From Ignavibacteriota bacterium (lineage in GTDB: Bacteria; Bacteroidota; Ignavibacteria; Ignavibacteriales; Ignavibacteriaceae), in assembly GCA_013285405.1 (NCBI GenBank), contig CP053446.1, forward strand, positions 967,985 to 1,031,984: a DNA stretch of 64,000 nucleotides, read 5' to 3'. The notes below the pieces were generated by a model. It ran no database searches. It saw only the letters and a list, made by a program, of their open reading frames with translations, and was not told the origin of the DNA. This document shows positions 17,701 to 25,668 of this stretch, in pieces. How positions within the stretch are numbered: the first letter of the stretch is position 1; every line of letters starts with the position of its first letter. The position numbers and the translations under genes are program-made.

Positions 17701-18906
17701 TTGTTCATCAGGTATTTTGTTTGCATAAACAATTATACCCTCGTTTTCAGTTCCAAGCCACAATTTCCCTTCGCTGTCAATAAGAAAACTTGTAACACTA
17801 TTTATTCCGGGTTCTGTCTTATCTATTGTTATTTGATAATGCTGAAACCTTTGGCTTGTCGGACTGTACTTATCAATACCGGTTGTGGTGTTACCAATCC
17901 AGACATTATCGTAATTATCAACGAGCAAAGCAAAAAATAAATCGCTGCTCAAACCGTATTTATCATCTGGTGAATATCTCACCGATTCAAATTTTTCTGA
18001 AGATGAGTTGAAAATATTGAGTCCACCACCAAATGTTCCGATCCAGAGTTTGCCATTACTATCCTCGTCAATCTCTGTAATAAGATTGCTGCTGATTGAA
18101 GATTTGTCTTCAGGGACGTGTTTATAAATTTTAGTTTCGATTGATTGGGAACCGATAGAAATTAATTTTACCAATCCTCCTCTTGTTCCAATCCATAAAG
18201 TTCCCTTACTATCTTCGTACAGCGCAGTGATTCTATTAGTACCGGGAGAATTTGGTTCTCCGCTTTCTGTCAAAAAAGTTTTGAACGTATTGGATTCGAA
18301 ATCATAAAGATTTAATCCATTAGTTGTTCCAATCCACAAATTTCCTTTGCTGTCGGAGAACAAAGTTGCAATAACATTATCACTTATGCTCTTGCTATCA
18401 CCCGAAACCCGGGTATATTTTTCAAAAGTTTCTTTAGTCGGTTCGAATCTATTTAAACCATTACTTGTTGCAATCCAGATATTTCCATTTTTATCTTCAA
18501 CACATCCATATACTCTTTTGGCGCTCAATGAATTCGGATCTTTTTTATCCATTTTATAATGCACGAATGTTTCTGTCACGGGATTAAACTTATTTAATCC
18601 GTCTCTTGTTGAAATCCAGAATATCCCTTTTGAATCTTCGAAGATATGATTGACAGCATAATCGCCAAGAGAATTCAACTTGCCGGGAATGTGTTTGTAG
18701 TGTTTAAAATCATAACCATCAAAGCGATTTATTCCATCCTGTGTGCTTATCCAGATAAATCCTTTTTTATCCTGGAAGATGTGCGTTACATAATTATCGG
18801 ACAAACCATTGTCTGTTGTTATATGGTCAAAACGGAGTCTCTGTGATTGTGCTGATAGATTACAGGCAATCAGAAATAGAAAAAAGATGAAAAAGCACTT
18901 AGTCAT
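14749..18906 (-). CDS. Hybrid two-component system protein (periplasmic propeller sensor, kinase, receiver, AraC regulator)
   Basis: A 1385-residue single-protein signalling system of the type that controls polysaccharide-use loci in Bacteroidota. In order: signal peptide (1-19); about 14 Reg_prop propeller repeats (~30-700) with I-W-I-G-T-x-x-G-L-N-R/L-x cores; a Y_Y_Y domain (~750-815, YKLEGFNDDW, NLSPGDYKF); one membrane segment (~825-845, WWAYSIYILSLIGALIFV); HisKA with His871 (NISHEFRTPL); HATPase (NLLSNAIKF, GTGIGLSLVKEF); receiver with Asp1185 (IISDIMMPEMDG, LLTAKA); and a C-terminal AraC helix-turn-helix pair (~1285-1385). It therefore senses a periplasmic ligand and regulates DNA directly. 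No SusC/SusD or glycosidase genes adjoin it; its neighbours are T9SS cargo genes. Confidence 0.93.
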   Translation of the reverse strand: MTKCFFIFFLFLIACNLSAQSQRLRFDHITTDNGLSDNYVTHIFQDKKGFIWISTQDGINRFDGYDFKHYKHIPGKLNSLGDYAVNHIFEDSKGIFWISTRDGLNKFNPVTETFVHYKMDKKDPNSLSAKRVYGCVEDKNGNIWIATSNGLNRFEPTKETFEKYTRVSGDSKSISDNVIATLFSDSKGNLWIGTTNGLNLYDFESNTFKTFLTESGEPNSPGTNRITALYEDSKGTLWIGTRGGLVKLISIGSQSIETKIYKHVPEDKSSISSNLITEIDEDSNGKLWIGTFGGGLNIFNSSSEKFESVRYSPDDKYGLSSDLFFALLVDNYDNVWIGNTTTGIDKYSPTSQRFQHYQITIDKTEPGINSVTSFLIDSEGKLWLGTENEGIIVYANKIPDEQNILFNLNASGKNNFSLSGNYITSIFEDDEGMVWIGTADYGLNMFNPATKQVEIFKNDPNNSNSLSGDFIHSIYQDNEGIIWIGTGRNGLNRFDKKNKAFKRFNENPDDPTNNKFLSSREVISIVEDRNGFLWLGTTIGGTNKFDKKTETFQHFIHVHKDGTSISSNRVVCLFIDSKNRLWVGTYNGGLNLFDEKTNSFIHFMEIDGLPDNTIQSVIEDEEGMLWLGTTNGISRFDPENRSFKNYDVSDGLQGKEFNSKSCLRDFESGTLYFGGINGLNIYSPGSIQEKRTPPAIILTEFKLFDKTVSPSEDSPIKQSSAYTDEIVLNYDQDIISFSFASLDFTSPQKNQYAYKLEGFNDDWIYAGNIREVTYTNLSPGDYKFKVKGTNSDGYWNETGLEISLIVNPPFWQTWWAYSIYILSLIGALIFVRRYEMNRIKLKNDFKQKEFEANKLQEVDQIKSRFFANISHEFRTPLTIILGSLEKLRHKSEKTSDEKDYNLVKRNASRLLQLINQLLELSRIESGNAKLESAEQDIVKFTKRITASFSSLAYQKNLHLNFNGEEIENSNNTPAVSVFFDKKKLETVFYNLLSNAIKFTPKDGTINVSVSKNTDHIEIKFENSGTEIPSDKVSKIFDRFYQVDDSGTRNFEGTGIGLSLVKEFVELHKGRIEVESKNNLTTFIIYLQLGNNHLSKTEIVTAVQDEDQKQFTETKEEIKIPASDIISEKEIKEANKTIILVVEDNTDLREMVKEHLQDKYFVIEAENGVKGFEAAEEKIPDLIISDIMMPEMDGYQLCKKIKTNEKTNHIPVILLTAKAATEDKLEGLETGADDYLIKPFNEDELKIRVRNLITIRKQIREKFQSQMLYTPSGTVVPSTQKVFMDKFVSMIEKNIENEEFSVEMLSEEMGMSRTQLHRKIKAITNQSASEFIRNFRLQKAADLLKQDAGNIAEISYQVGFGSQAYFTKAFQEIYKSTPLEYKKKFN

Positions 18907-19005
18907 TTTCGAAATAGAGAATATTAATCGGTAAAAAACCCTGTAATGAATTTACTTGTCACCAAGATATAGTAAAACCGGATTAGATAAAACTAAGCTA
19001 TTAGA

Positions 19006-19037
19006 CAAAAAAGCCCCGTTCGATAAAAGAACAGGGC
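19006..19037 (-). terminator. Rho-independent terminator downstream of the 29-residue-repeat gene
   Basis: On the minus strand: GCCCTGTTC, 7-base loop, GAACGGGGC (one G-T pair), then TTTTTT. Positions 19029-19037 and 19013-19021 form the stem and 19006-19012 the T-run. Confidence 0.8.
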
Positions 19038-19070
19038 CTTTAGAGAAATGCCAGAATTTATTTCAATAAA

Positions 19071-19088
19071 ATCCCCGCAAAGCGGGAT
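19071..19088 (-). terminator. ATCCCCGCAAAGCGGGAT hairpin at the 3' end of a T9SS gene
   Basis: Minus strand reads ATCCCGC-TTT-GCGGGGAT followed by TTTATTG. A near-copy with the same flanks lies at 21174-21191 after the LamG gene, and a partial copy at 7500-7520. It lies 18 bases after the stop of the gene ending at 19107. Confidence 0.75.
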
Positions 19089-19106
19089 TTCTGCATAAGT
19101 GACACA

Positions 19107-20774
19107 TCACTTAAGCATCAACATTTTCTTTGTTTCAACGAATGAACCAGCTTGAAGAGTATAGAAGTAAATTCCCGATGAATAATTTGAAGCATTGAAT
19201 TCCGCTTCATAACTACCAGACTGAAGTTCTTCATTCACCAGCGTAGTAATTTCGTTTCCCAGAATATCATATATCTTCAATGATATAAAACCCATTTCAG
19301 GAATTTGAAACCGGATTTTTGTTGAAGGGTTAAATGGGTTCGGATAGTTATTTGATAAACTGTAAGTGCTAACTTCACCCCCAAGCTGCTCGATTCCAGT
19401 CGGAATATATGAATACATAAATTTATCCACGTTCACCCAGACAGATCCATTCCAGGTTTGATAAAGATATCCAGTCAGGTTATTGATTCCATTATATGTG
19501 TACGGCCACTCGTAGTTTCCATCATATGTATATGTGTACTTTTTATCTTTCTCCCAGGCAGAATTTTCCCAGGTTTGATAGAGCTCTTCAGTCAGGTCAT
19601 TGTTTCCATCGTATGTGTATGACCACTTAGAAAAATTCACCCAGCCGGAACCATCCCCATTTTGGCGGAGATATTCAATCTCGTTATTGTTTGCATCATA
19701 TGTGTATGAAAGCCTACTAACATTCACCCAGGCAGAACCATCCCAGGTTTGATAGATCTCCTCAGTCAGGTCATTGTTTCCATTATAAGCGTATGAATTC
19801 TTTGAATAATCCAACCAACCTGAACCATCCCAGTATTGATGGAGATATTGAATCTTGTTATTATTTCCATCATATGTGTATGATAACCTTGAATAAAGCA
19901 ACCAAGCAGAACCAACCCAGCCATACACGAGCGTCTCAGTCAGGTTATTGTTTCCATCATATGTATATGTGTACTTTTCCCAATTCACCCAGACAGAACC
20001 ATCCCAGTTTTGCTCTAGGAATTCAGTCCAGTTATTGTTACCATCATAAGTGTATGAAAACCTATAACTATTCACCCAGGCAGAACCAATCCAATTTTGA
20101 TAGATTTCCTCGGTCTGGTTATTGTTTCCATCATATGTGTATGACCATCTTCTATCATTCACCCAAACTGAACCTTCCCAATTTTGGCGGACATGTTCAA
20201 TCTCATTATTGCTTCCATCATATGCATAAGACTGCTTTAATACATTTACCCAAGCAGAACCATCCCAGCCTTGGGCGACTTCCATAATCAGGTTATTGTT
20301 ACCATCATATGTGTATGAGCGATTACTACTATACACCCAGGCAGAACCAACCCAGGTTTGAAGGCTATCGTTAGTCAGGTTATCGTTTCCATCATAACTG
20401 TATGAATACCTATAATTCTTCACCCAATTAGAACCATTCCATTCTTCCCAGATTATTTCTACAACCAGGAAACCACCACCAAGCAATGTTTTGTTAATGA
20501 TTGTCCTTGTATCCTTTGTGTCAAATCCTTCTTCTTCATAAAACTCTCTTTGTAGATTTCTTGAAGCTGTCTGCCAGTTGCTGCTTTTAGATTTAAATAG
20601 TAAAGATTCTTTATTATGCAATCCGTGTAAATCATCTACATTTGATTTTAGTAGCTCCAAATTTCTTTTTGCAGTAAGTTTCTCGGGCGTAATCCTTTTG
20701 TGAATTCTATCCTGAGGAAACGTTGCTATTAAAAACAATAAAAGGAAAAACAAAGTGTGAAATAAATTCTTCAT
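19107..20774 (-). CDS. Secreted protein with 29-residue tandem repeats and T9SS sorting domain
   Basis: 555 residues with an AGGAG site before the ATG and a signal peptide ending near ATFPQ. Residues ~25-108 are a mixed, charged N-terminal region. Residues ~110-455 consist of about 12 near-perfect 29-residue repeats with the consensus SYTYDGNNNLTEE-x5-W-x-GSAWVN; aromatic residues (Y, W) and Asn/Gly turns recur at fixed spacing, reminiscent of YD/RHS-type beta-strand repeats but with a different period. The last ~85 residues are a T9SS sorting domain (SNNYPNPFNPSTKIRFQIP). The protein is likely an elongated beta-rich surface protein. A second protein in the window (57507-58811) carries a degenerate version of the same repeat. 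Confidence 0.85.
   Translation of the reverse strand: MKNLFHTLFFLLLFLIATFPQDRIHKRITPEKLTAKRNLELLKSNVDDLHGLHNKESLLFKSKSSNWQTASRNLQREFYEEEGFDTKDTRTIINKTLLGGGFLVVEIIWEEWNGSNWVKNYRYSYSYDGNDNLTNDSLQTWVGSAWVYSSNRSYTYDGNNNLIMEVAQGWDGSAWVNVLKQSYAYDGSNNEIEHVRQNWEGSVWVNDRRWSYTYDGNNNQTEEIYQNWIGSAWVNSYRFSYTYDGNNNWTEFLEQNWDGSVWVNWEKYTYTYDGNNNLTETLVYGWVGSAWLLYSRLSYTYDGNNNKIQYLHQYWDGSGWLDYSKNSYAYNGNNDLTEEIYQTWDGSAWVNVSRLSYTYDANNNEIEYLRQNGDGSGWVNFSKWSYTYDGNNDLTEELYQTWENSAWEKDKKYTYTYDGNYEWPYTYNGINNLTGYLYQTWNGSVWVNVDKFMYSYIPTGIEQLGGEVSTYSLSNNYPNPFNPSTKIRFQIPEMGFISLKIYDILGNEITTLVNEELQSGSYEAEFNASNYSSGIYFYTLQAGSFVETKKMLMLK
19410..20447 (-). repeat. 87-bp tandem repeat array inside the coding region
   Basis: About 12 units of 87 bp (29 codons). 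On the plus strand, units share ATTGTTTCCATCATATGTGT and CACCCAGGCAGAACCATCCC with scattered changes. The repeat is wholly coding and in frame; it is not a CRISPR array because there are no unique spacers of constant length. Confidence 0.9.
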
Positions 20775-20981
20775 AACTAACTCCTATCTAATACTGTTTA
20801 AGAGAAAATTTTTATTAAGTTCTTCTTTTTTCGATTTTTTAATTCCAATAAAGTTTCAAATTTGCAGATTATTGAAATAAATTTATCTGGGCATTCCTTC
20901 CAAAGAAAATTCACCTTTAAAAGTTCTTTCTGGTTGTTCTTCTTTTCGCTATTAAAAATAAGTTAATAGAAATAGCAACGC

Positions 20982-20999
20982 ATCACGCAAATGCGTGAT
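20982..20999. repeat. 18-bp palindrome ATCACGCA-AA-TGCGTGAT, copy 1
   Basis: Perfect 8-bp arms around a 2-base centre, followed on the plus strand by TTTTT. It lies 208 bases upstream of the repeat-protein gene start at 20774 and 210 bases beyond the LamG gene stop at 21210. Together with copy 2 (22286) it brackets the LamG gene. Confidence 0.9.
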
Positions 21000-21039
21000 T
21001 TTTAGAAATTTGTCTTATGATTATTTGAATAAAATCGTA

Positions 21040-21081
21040 GAGAAGGAAAACCGGGTTGTAATCTGTGTTGTTTTCCTTCTC
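21040..21081 (-). terminator. 12-bp stem hairpin downstream of the LamG gene
   Basis: GAGAAGGAAAAC (21040-21051) pairs with GTTTTCCTTCTC (21070-21081). The minus strand continues TACGATTTTATT. The flank TTATATAGGAGAGA is shared with the hairpin at 22345-22381, which lies the same distance from palindrome copy 2. The whole 20775-21209 gap has no gene: it holds this hairpin, palindrome copy 1, the AAAGATG hairpin at 21116-21148 and the terminator at 21174. Confidence 0.6.
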
Positions 21082-21115
21082 TTATATAGGAGAGAGAATA
21101 AAAATTTATTTTATT

Positions 21116-21148
21116 AAAGATGACATCTTTTCAAAAGATGTCATCTTT
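21116..21148. repeat. Long hairpin built from two AAAGATG-W-CATCTTT palindromes
   Basis: AAAGATGACATCTTTT (21116-21131), one base, AAAAGATGTCATCTTT (21133-21148): a perfect 16-bp stem in which each arm is itself palindromic. Followed by GTTTGTTT. The same 15-mer recurs at 28746, 28783 and 30809 near the S74 genes. Confidence 0.85.
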
Positions 21149-21173
21149 GTTTGTTTATAATTATTTAATCAAA

Positions 21174-21191
21174 ATCCCCGCAAAACGGGAT
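21174..21191 (-). terminator. ATCCCCGCAAAACGGGAT hairpin after the LamG gene
   Basis: Minus strand ATCCCGT-TTT-GCGGGGAT followed by TTTGATT, 18 bases after the stop at 21210. It is a second copy of the 19071 hairpin with the same distance to the gene end. Confidence 0.75.
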
Positions 21192-21209
21192 TTCTGCTTA
21201 AGTGACATA

Positions 21210-22211
21210 TTACTTAAGCATCAACATCTTCTTTGTTTCAACAAATGCGTGCCCCTTTGGGGAACCTGCCTGTAACTGGTAGAAATAAATCCCACTTGCA
21301 AATTGTGAAGCATTAAATTGCACAGAATAATTTCCAGCGGACTTTTCTTCATTCATTAAAGATTTGACTTCCTGACCAAGAATGTTGAACACTTTAAGTT
21401 GAACTAAGCCCGGATTCGGAATTGAAAATTCAATTGTTGTACTTGGATTAAATGGGTTTGGATAGTTTTGTGAAAGATTATAAGAATTAGGTGAAGAATT
21501 TGATTCTTCTACATCTGTAATTCCTGATATAACCCAAGTAGCACCGCTGATAGTTCCATTGTTTCCATTACTTGTTTGATCTGCTGTTATTGTTCCCACA
21601 CCCTCATCAAAATTCCAATAACCTATTAAACCAAATTCATTTCCATTCAACTCCATATACATTGTGGACTGAATTTCTGATTCAGTTCTAGCGACATTCC
21701 AAATCCTAAATTCATCGATTATCCCTTCATATGGATATACCCAATCTCTATCCGGATTAAAACCCGTAAAGAAATTCCCAAAAGAACTATTAACTCCGTT
21801 ACCAACAATTTTCGAGGTATCCAGTACACCATTTAAAAATATTTTTGCGACAGAGCCATTATATGTTGCAGCAATATGCGTGTACTGACGTTCTGGGATT
21901 GATGATTTGCTATATAATATTGCCCCACCAAAAACATTAAATAAATAGAATCCCACTATTCCACCGGAATATGTAATTTGCTTATCTTCTTGAAAACCTA
22001 CCCATTTATTAAAGATAAATCCGGACGCACCCGAATCTGGTTTAATCCAAAATTCATACGTAACCGCAGTATCAACATTAAAAACAATTGACTGACCGAA
22101 ATTTACATAGTCATTTACTCCATCATAATACAGGGCATTCCCTGACCACTGGGCAAAGTAGCTTTGATGAAATAGAATATTTAAAATTACTATAAGTAAA
22201 AGCTTTTTCAT
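21210..22211 (-). CDS. Secreted LamG-like (concanavalin-type) protein with T9SS sorting domain
   Basis: 333 residues from the ATG at 22211, chosen because AAGGA lies 9 bases upstream and a signal peptide (KKLLLIVILNILFHQSYFAQ) begins there; a longer open frame adds 20 residues without signal features. Residues ~22-225 form a LamG/pentraxin jelly-roll: ALYYDGVNDYVNFG, TYEFWIKPDS, YTHIAATYNGSVAKIFLNG, IDEFRIWNVARTESEI and GYWNFDEG are family positions. Such domains bind glycans or proteins. The C-terminal ~85 residues are a T9SS sorting domain (SQNYPNPFNPSTTIEFSIP) in which SPKGHA is inserted before FVETKKM. Bracketed by two copies of the ATCACGCA palindrome. Confidence 0.88.
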   Translation of the reverse strand: MKKLLLIVILNILFHQSYFAQWSGNALYYDGVNDYVNFGQSIVFNVDTAVTYEFWIKPDSGASGFIFNKWVGFQEDKQITYSGGIVGFYLFNVFGGAILYSKSSIPERQYTHIAATYNGSVAKIFLNGVLDTSKIVGNGVNSSFGNFFTGFNPDRDWVYPYEGIIDEFRIWNVARTESEIQSTMYMELNGNEFGLIGYWNFDEGVGTITADQTSNGNNGTISGATWVISGITDVEESNSSPNSYNLSQNYPNPFNPSTTIEFSIPNPGLVQLKVFNILGQEVKSLMNEEKSAGNYSVQFNASQFASGIYFYQLQAGSPKGHAFVETKKMLMLK

Positions 22212-22285
22212 TTGGTTTATTCCTTGTTTTATTAATAATGATGTTGTTTTTGTAATTAAAAATAAATTCAATGATAAAGGAATGC

Positions 22286-22303
22286 ATCACGCATTTGCGT
22301 GAT
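22286..22303. repeat. 18-bp palindrome ATCACGCA-TT-TGCGTGAT, copy 2
   Basis: Perfect 8-bp arms, followed by TTTT on the plus strand. It lies 75 bases upstream of the LamG start and about 100 bases downstream of the YCF48-like gene. Confidence 0.9.
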
Positions 22304-22344
22304 TTTAAAGGAAGTTTTAGTTGAGAAATGCGAAAATTAAAAGC

Positions 22345-22381
22345 GAAGGGATATCAAACCCGAGGCTGTGCATATCCCTTC
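22345..22381 (-). terminator. 10-bp stem hairpin downstream of the YCF48-like gene
   Basis: GAAGGGATAT (22345-22354) pairs with ATATCCCTTC (22372-22381); the minus strand continues GCTTTTAATTTTC. The adjoining TTTTATATAGGAGAGAAAG is shared with the 21040 hairpin. Confidence 0.7.
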
Positions 22382-22406
22382 TTTTATATAGGAGAGAAAG
22401 AAAAAT

Positions 22407-23702
22407 TTATTTCAACAAGACCATTTTTTTTGATTCAACGAATGAACCGGCTTGTAATCTGTAGAAGTAAATTCCGCTTGCGAGACCTTGCCTACCGGCA
22501 GGCAGGTTCTGACCTTCGTCAGAATGACTACCGAATTCAACTTCATAACTTCCCGCAGGTTTATTTTCATTAACCAAAGTTGCAACTTCATTTCCAAGCA
22601 CATCATAGATTTTTAGTGTCACCAGAGACCCTTCGGCTTCGCTCAGGGTGACGGAGGGAATGCTGAATCTTATCTTTGTTGTTGGATTAAATGGGTTAGG
22701 ATAGTTTTGCTCTAAAACATATTCATAGGGATTGAATTCATTTTTTTCCTCCTCAAGAAATGTAACACCTCCATTTGTGGTTTTTAGAATTGTTCCTCCG
22801 TATCCCACAGCCCAGCCAGTGTTAGCATCTGCAAAAAAAACTGAGTATAATGTGTTTATAGTACCTGCTATTTGTGTGAACCAATTTGTTCCACCGTTTG
22901 TTGATTTTAAGATCTTTCCATAAATCCCCGCTGCTTCTCCCACCGCATAACCGGTATTGGCATCAGTGAAATAGATCGAGTTTAAGTTTGCTGCCTGGCT
23001 GATTGACTGCGTAAACCATTCAGTTCCTCCATCTACAGTTTTAATAATTGTCCCGTACTGTCCTGAAGCCCAGCCAACATTTTCGTCGATGAAAAAGACA
23101 GATGCTAAATAACCTATCGTGTCACTTGTTGTAGAAATCCAATCTGTACCACCATTGGTAGTTTTGAGTATTGTCCCCGGATCATATAAGTCACCGCCAA
23201 CAATCCAGCCGATGTTTTCATTTATAAAGTGGACTGATCGCAGGGCGACTGTAGTCCCGCTTACTTGTTGTGTCCAGTAGTTTCCGTTAGTTGTTTTTAA
23301 GATGTTTCCTCCGATACCAACAGCCCACCCGGTAGAGTCATCAACGAAACAGACTGAAATTAATGAGTAGCCTCCGCTTAGAAGTATCGACCAATTATCA
23401 CCCCCATCTGTTGTCCGGAGAATTATTCTGTTATCCGCAACAGCCCAGCCAGTGTTTTCATCGAGGAAATAGACCGAATGTAGATTACTTGATATACCAC
23501 TTGTCTGTGGATTCCAACTCGATCCGCCATCAACAGTTTTAAGGATTATTCCAAATGTTCCCACAGCCCATCCCGTACCACCATTAACAAAATATACATC
23601 AGTCAAACTATTTGTTGTTCCGCTGTTCTGTGGTATCCATTGTGCTCGGTTCATTTGCACTAGGATTAAAGTAAAAGTAATTAATAGTGAGATCTTTTGC
23701 AT
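22407..23702 (-). CDS. Secreted YCF48/BNR-type propeller protein with T9SS sorting domain
   Basis: 431 residues, with an AAGGA site and a signal peptide (ISLLITFTLILVQMNRAQ). Residues ~20-330 hold seven repeats of ~43 residues built on D-x-x-T-G-W-A-V-G-x-x-G-x-I-L-K-T-x-D-G-G-x-x-W, as in the photosystem II assembly factor YCF48 and many secreted Bacteroidota propellers; there is no photosynthetic context. The last ~100 residues are a T9SS sorting domain (EQNYPNPFNPTTKIRFSIP). That domain is longer than usual because of two in-frame palindromic elements giving SVTLSEAEGSLV and SDEGQNLPAGRQG. The hairpin 25 bases after the stop is its likely terminator. Confidence 0.88.
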   Translation of the reverse strand: MQKISLLITFTLILVQMNRAQWIPQNSGTTNSLTDVYFVNGGTGWAVGTFGIILKTVDGGSSWNPQTSGISSNLHSVYFLDENTGWAVADNRIILRTTDGGDNWSILLSGGYSLISVCFVDDSTGWAVGIGGNILKTTNGNYWTQQVSGTTVALRSVHFINENIGWIVGGDLYDPGTILKTTNGGTDWISTTSDTIGYLASVFFIDENVGWASGQYGTIIKTVDGGTEWFTQSISQAANLNSIYFTDANTGYAVGEAAGIYGKILKSTNGGTNWFTQIAGTINTLYSVFFADANTGWAVGYGGTILKTTNGGVTFLEEEKNEFNPYEYVLEQNYPNPFNPTTKIRFSIPSVTLSEAEGSLVTLKIYDVLGNEVATLVNENKPAGSYEVEFGSHSDEGQNLPAGRQGLASGIYFYRLQAGSFVESKKMVLLK

Positions 23703-23813
23703 AATTCATTGTTCCTTTTATTTATTCTGTGATAAAGTTCATTAGTTATTAAAAATTTTTATTTAGTATATTTTTCATTCATAAACTCTTTCAGATTTTC
23801 TTTGGATTAAATA

Positions 23814-25535
23814 TTACCGGATAAGTATCATCTTCTTTGTTTCAACGAATGAACCGGCTTGTAAGCGATAGAAGTAAATTCCACTCGATAGTTCTCTGAT
23901 TCCGGACAAGCCGGAATGACTATTGGAATTAAACTCAAATTCATATTTCCCAGCTGGTTTATTTTCATTAACCAAAGTTGCAACAAGATTTCCAAGCACA
24001 TCATAGATTTTTAGTGTCACCAGAGACCCTTCGACTTCGCTCAGGGTGACGGAGGGGATGCTGAATCTTATCTTTGTTGAAGGATTAAATGGGTTGGGAT
24101 AATTCTGGTAAAGTTCAAATGAAGCTGGCAGTTTATTTTCATCGTGAACAGAAACAGGATCACCAGTTAAATTACCGCTTGAATCAACCATTGAAGCGTA
24201 AATATCATAGTCACTACTTCGTCTGTCTTCCCAGGCAATTATAACATTGTAGTTTTCAGAAAAAATTAGTTGCGGCAGTGATTGATCGAGAGCTGGCACA
24301 CTTACCGGAACTCCGTTGACTGACCACAAAATATTTCCACTGTTATTTATTCGTTGAGCATAGATATCATCTTCGTATTGCTGCCGGTGGTCCTGCCAAA
24401 CTATAATTGCATTACCACTTTCATCGCTGATGATTTGCGGTTCCGACTGATTATAATTTGCAGTGCAAATTTCTATTCCATCTAAAGTCCACAGAACATT
24501 TCCACTCGGATTCACACTTTGAGAATAAAGATTGGCATCTCCTGAACGGTAATCAGTCCAAACCATAACAGCCCCATCGTTCCCATCATTTGTAATTTGC
24601 GGGGCAGTTTGATTTCCGGTTTCCTCACAAATTGAAACACCTTCTGCTATCCAAAGTTTGTTTCCATTTGAATTAATTCTTTGTGCGAAGATATCCATGT
24701 CGGTACCATTACGGACATCGTGCCATACGATAATAGCTCCACCTGCACCATCCGAAATCATCACAGGGGAACTCTGGTTATTTCCCTCATCGCAAAGTTC
24801 AACACCATCAATTATCCAAAGCGGATTTCCATTCTCATCTATTCTTTGAGCATATAAATCAAAGTCACTTGCGCGTTTATCCTGCCATACGATAATCGCA
24901 CCATCAGCACCATCGCTTATAATTTGCTGAGCGCTCTGTTCGTTTACAGCCGAACAAATTACTACTCCATCAGACTGCCACAACATATTACCGTTAGCAT
25001 CAACACGTTGAGCATAAATATCGTAACCGAATCCACTTCTGTAATCTTTCCAAACGATTATTGCCCCGCTATTTCCATCACTAATTAGTTTAGGTTCAAA
25101 TTGCTGGTTAGCTGCTGTGCATACAGGAATTCCATTAGCTGTCCATTGAGCTGAACCGTTATTATTAATTCTCTGCGTATAAATATTTGCATTCCCGGAT
25201 CGGTTATCCTGCCATACGATAATCGCCCCTCCGTTTCCATCACTGATTATTTGAGGAGTTACCTGATCATCCGTTTCGGTGCTGACAATTATTCCATCAT
25301 TAGTCCATTGGATGTATCCGTCCGAATTAATTAGCTGTGCATAAAGATCTTGCTGGTTACTAAAAGTCCGCCTGTCTTCCCAAACAATTATTGCTCCTCC
25401 ATTTCCATCAGTAGTTAGCTGGGGATTTCTCTGATAATCTGCAGCCGTGCAAATTGGATTGTTTATTGTTGAGTCAGATACCCACTGTGCATTAATTGTA
25501 TTCAACAACAAAAGCACAAGTAAAAATGATTTCAT
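23814..25535 (-). CDS. Secreted repeat protein with T9SS sorting domain
   Basis: 573 residues, AGGAG site, short signal peptide (SFLLVLLLLNTINAQ). Residues ~20-470 contain about nine repeats of ~49 residues with the core PQIISDGNGGAIIVWQD-x-R, followed by D-I-Y-A-Q-R-I-N-x-x-G and a W-x-x-x-G-x-x-I/V-C stretch. The pattern predicts a beta-propeller or beta-solenoid; the family is common in secreted Bacteroidota proteins, but its function is unknown. The C-terminal ~100 residues are a T9SS sorting domain (YQNYPNPFNPSTKIRFSIP) with two in-frame inserts, SVTLSEVEGSLV and NSHSGLSGIREL, translated from palindromic elements. Confidence 0.86.
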   Translation of the reverse strand: MKSFLLVLLLLNTINAQWVSDSTINNPICTAADYQRNPQLTTDGNGGAIIVWEDRRTFSNQQDLYAQLINSDGYIQWTNDGIIVSTETDDQVTPQIISDGNGGAIIVWQDNRSGNANIYTQRINNNGSAQWTANGIPVCTAANQQFEPKLISDGNSGAIIVWKDYRSGFGYDIYAQRVDANGNMLWQSDGVVICSAVNEQSAQQIISDGADGAIIVWQDKRASDFDLYAQRIDENGNPLWIIDGVELCDEGNNQSSPVMISDGAGGAIIVWHDVRNGTDMDIFAQRINSNGNKLWIAEGVSICEETGNQTAPQITNDGNDGAVMVWTDYRSGDANLYSQSVNPSGNVLWTLDGIEICTANYNQSEPQIISDESGNAIIVWQDHRQQYEDDIYAQRINNSGNILWSVNGVPVSVPALDQSLPQLIFSENYNVIIAWEDRRSSDYDIYASMVDSSGNLTGDPVSVHDENKLPASFELYQNYPNPFNPSTKIRFSIPSVTLSEVEGSLVTLKIYDVLGNLVATLVNENKPAGKYEFEFNSNSHSGLSGIRELSSGIYFYRLQAGSFVETKKMILIR

Positions 25536-25668
25536 AATTACTCCTTTCTTAATCAGAGGAAGAATTAATTAAATTGTTGTGATAGATAATTTTCAGCATT
25601 TGATTGATGTCATCTCAAAAGTTTTAAATCATTCCTGCCACATCGGAATTTTTTATTATATGTTAGAA

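Noticed and set aside
19793..20287. Long plus-strand frame of 164 codons opposite the repeat gene
   Set aside because: Its own protein is a low-quality repeat with no signal or domain; it is the reverse-strand shadow of the 87-bp repeat gene.
22407..23702. Photosystem II assembly factor based on YCF48-type repeats
   Set aside because: The repeats are generic in secreted propellers; the T9SS tail and neighbours show a surface protein.
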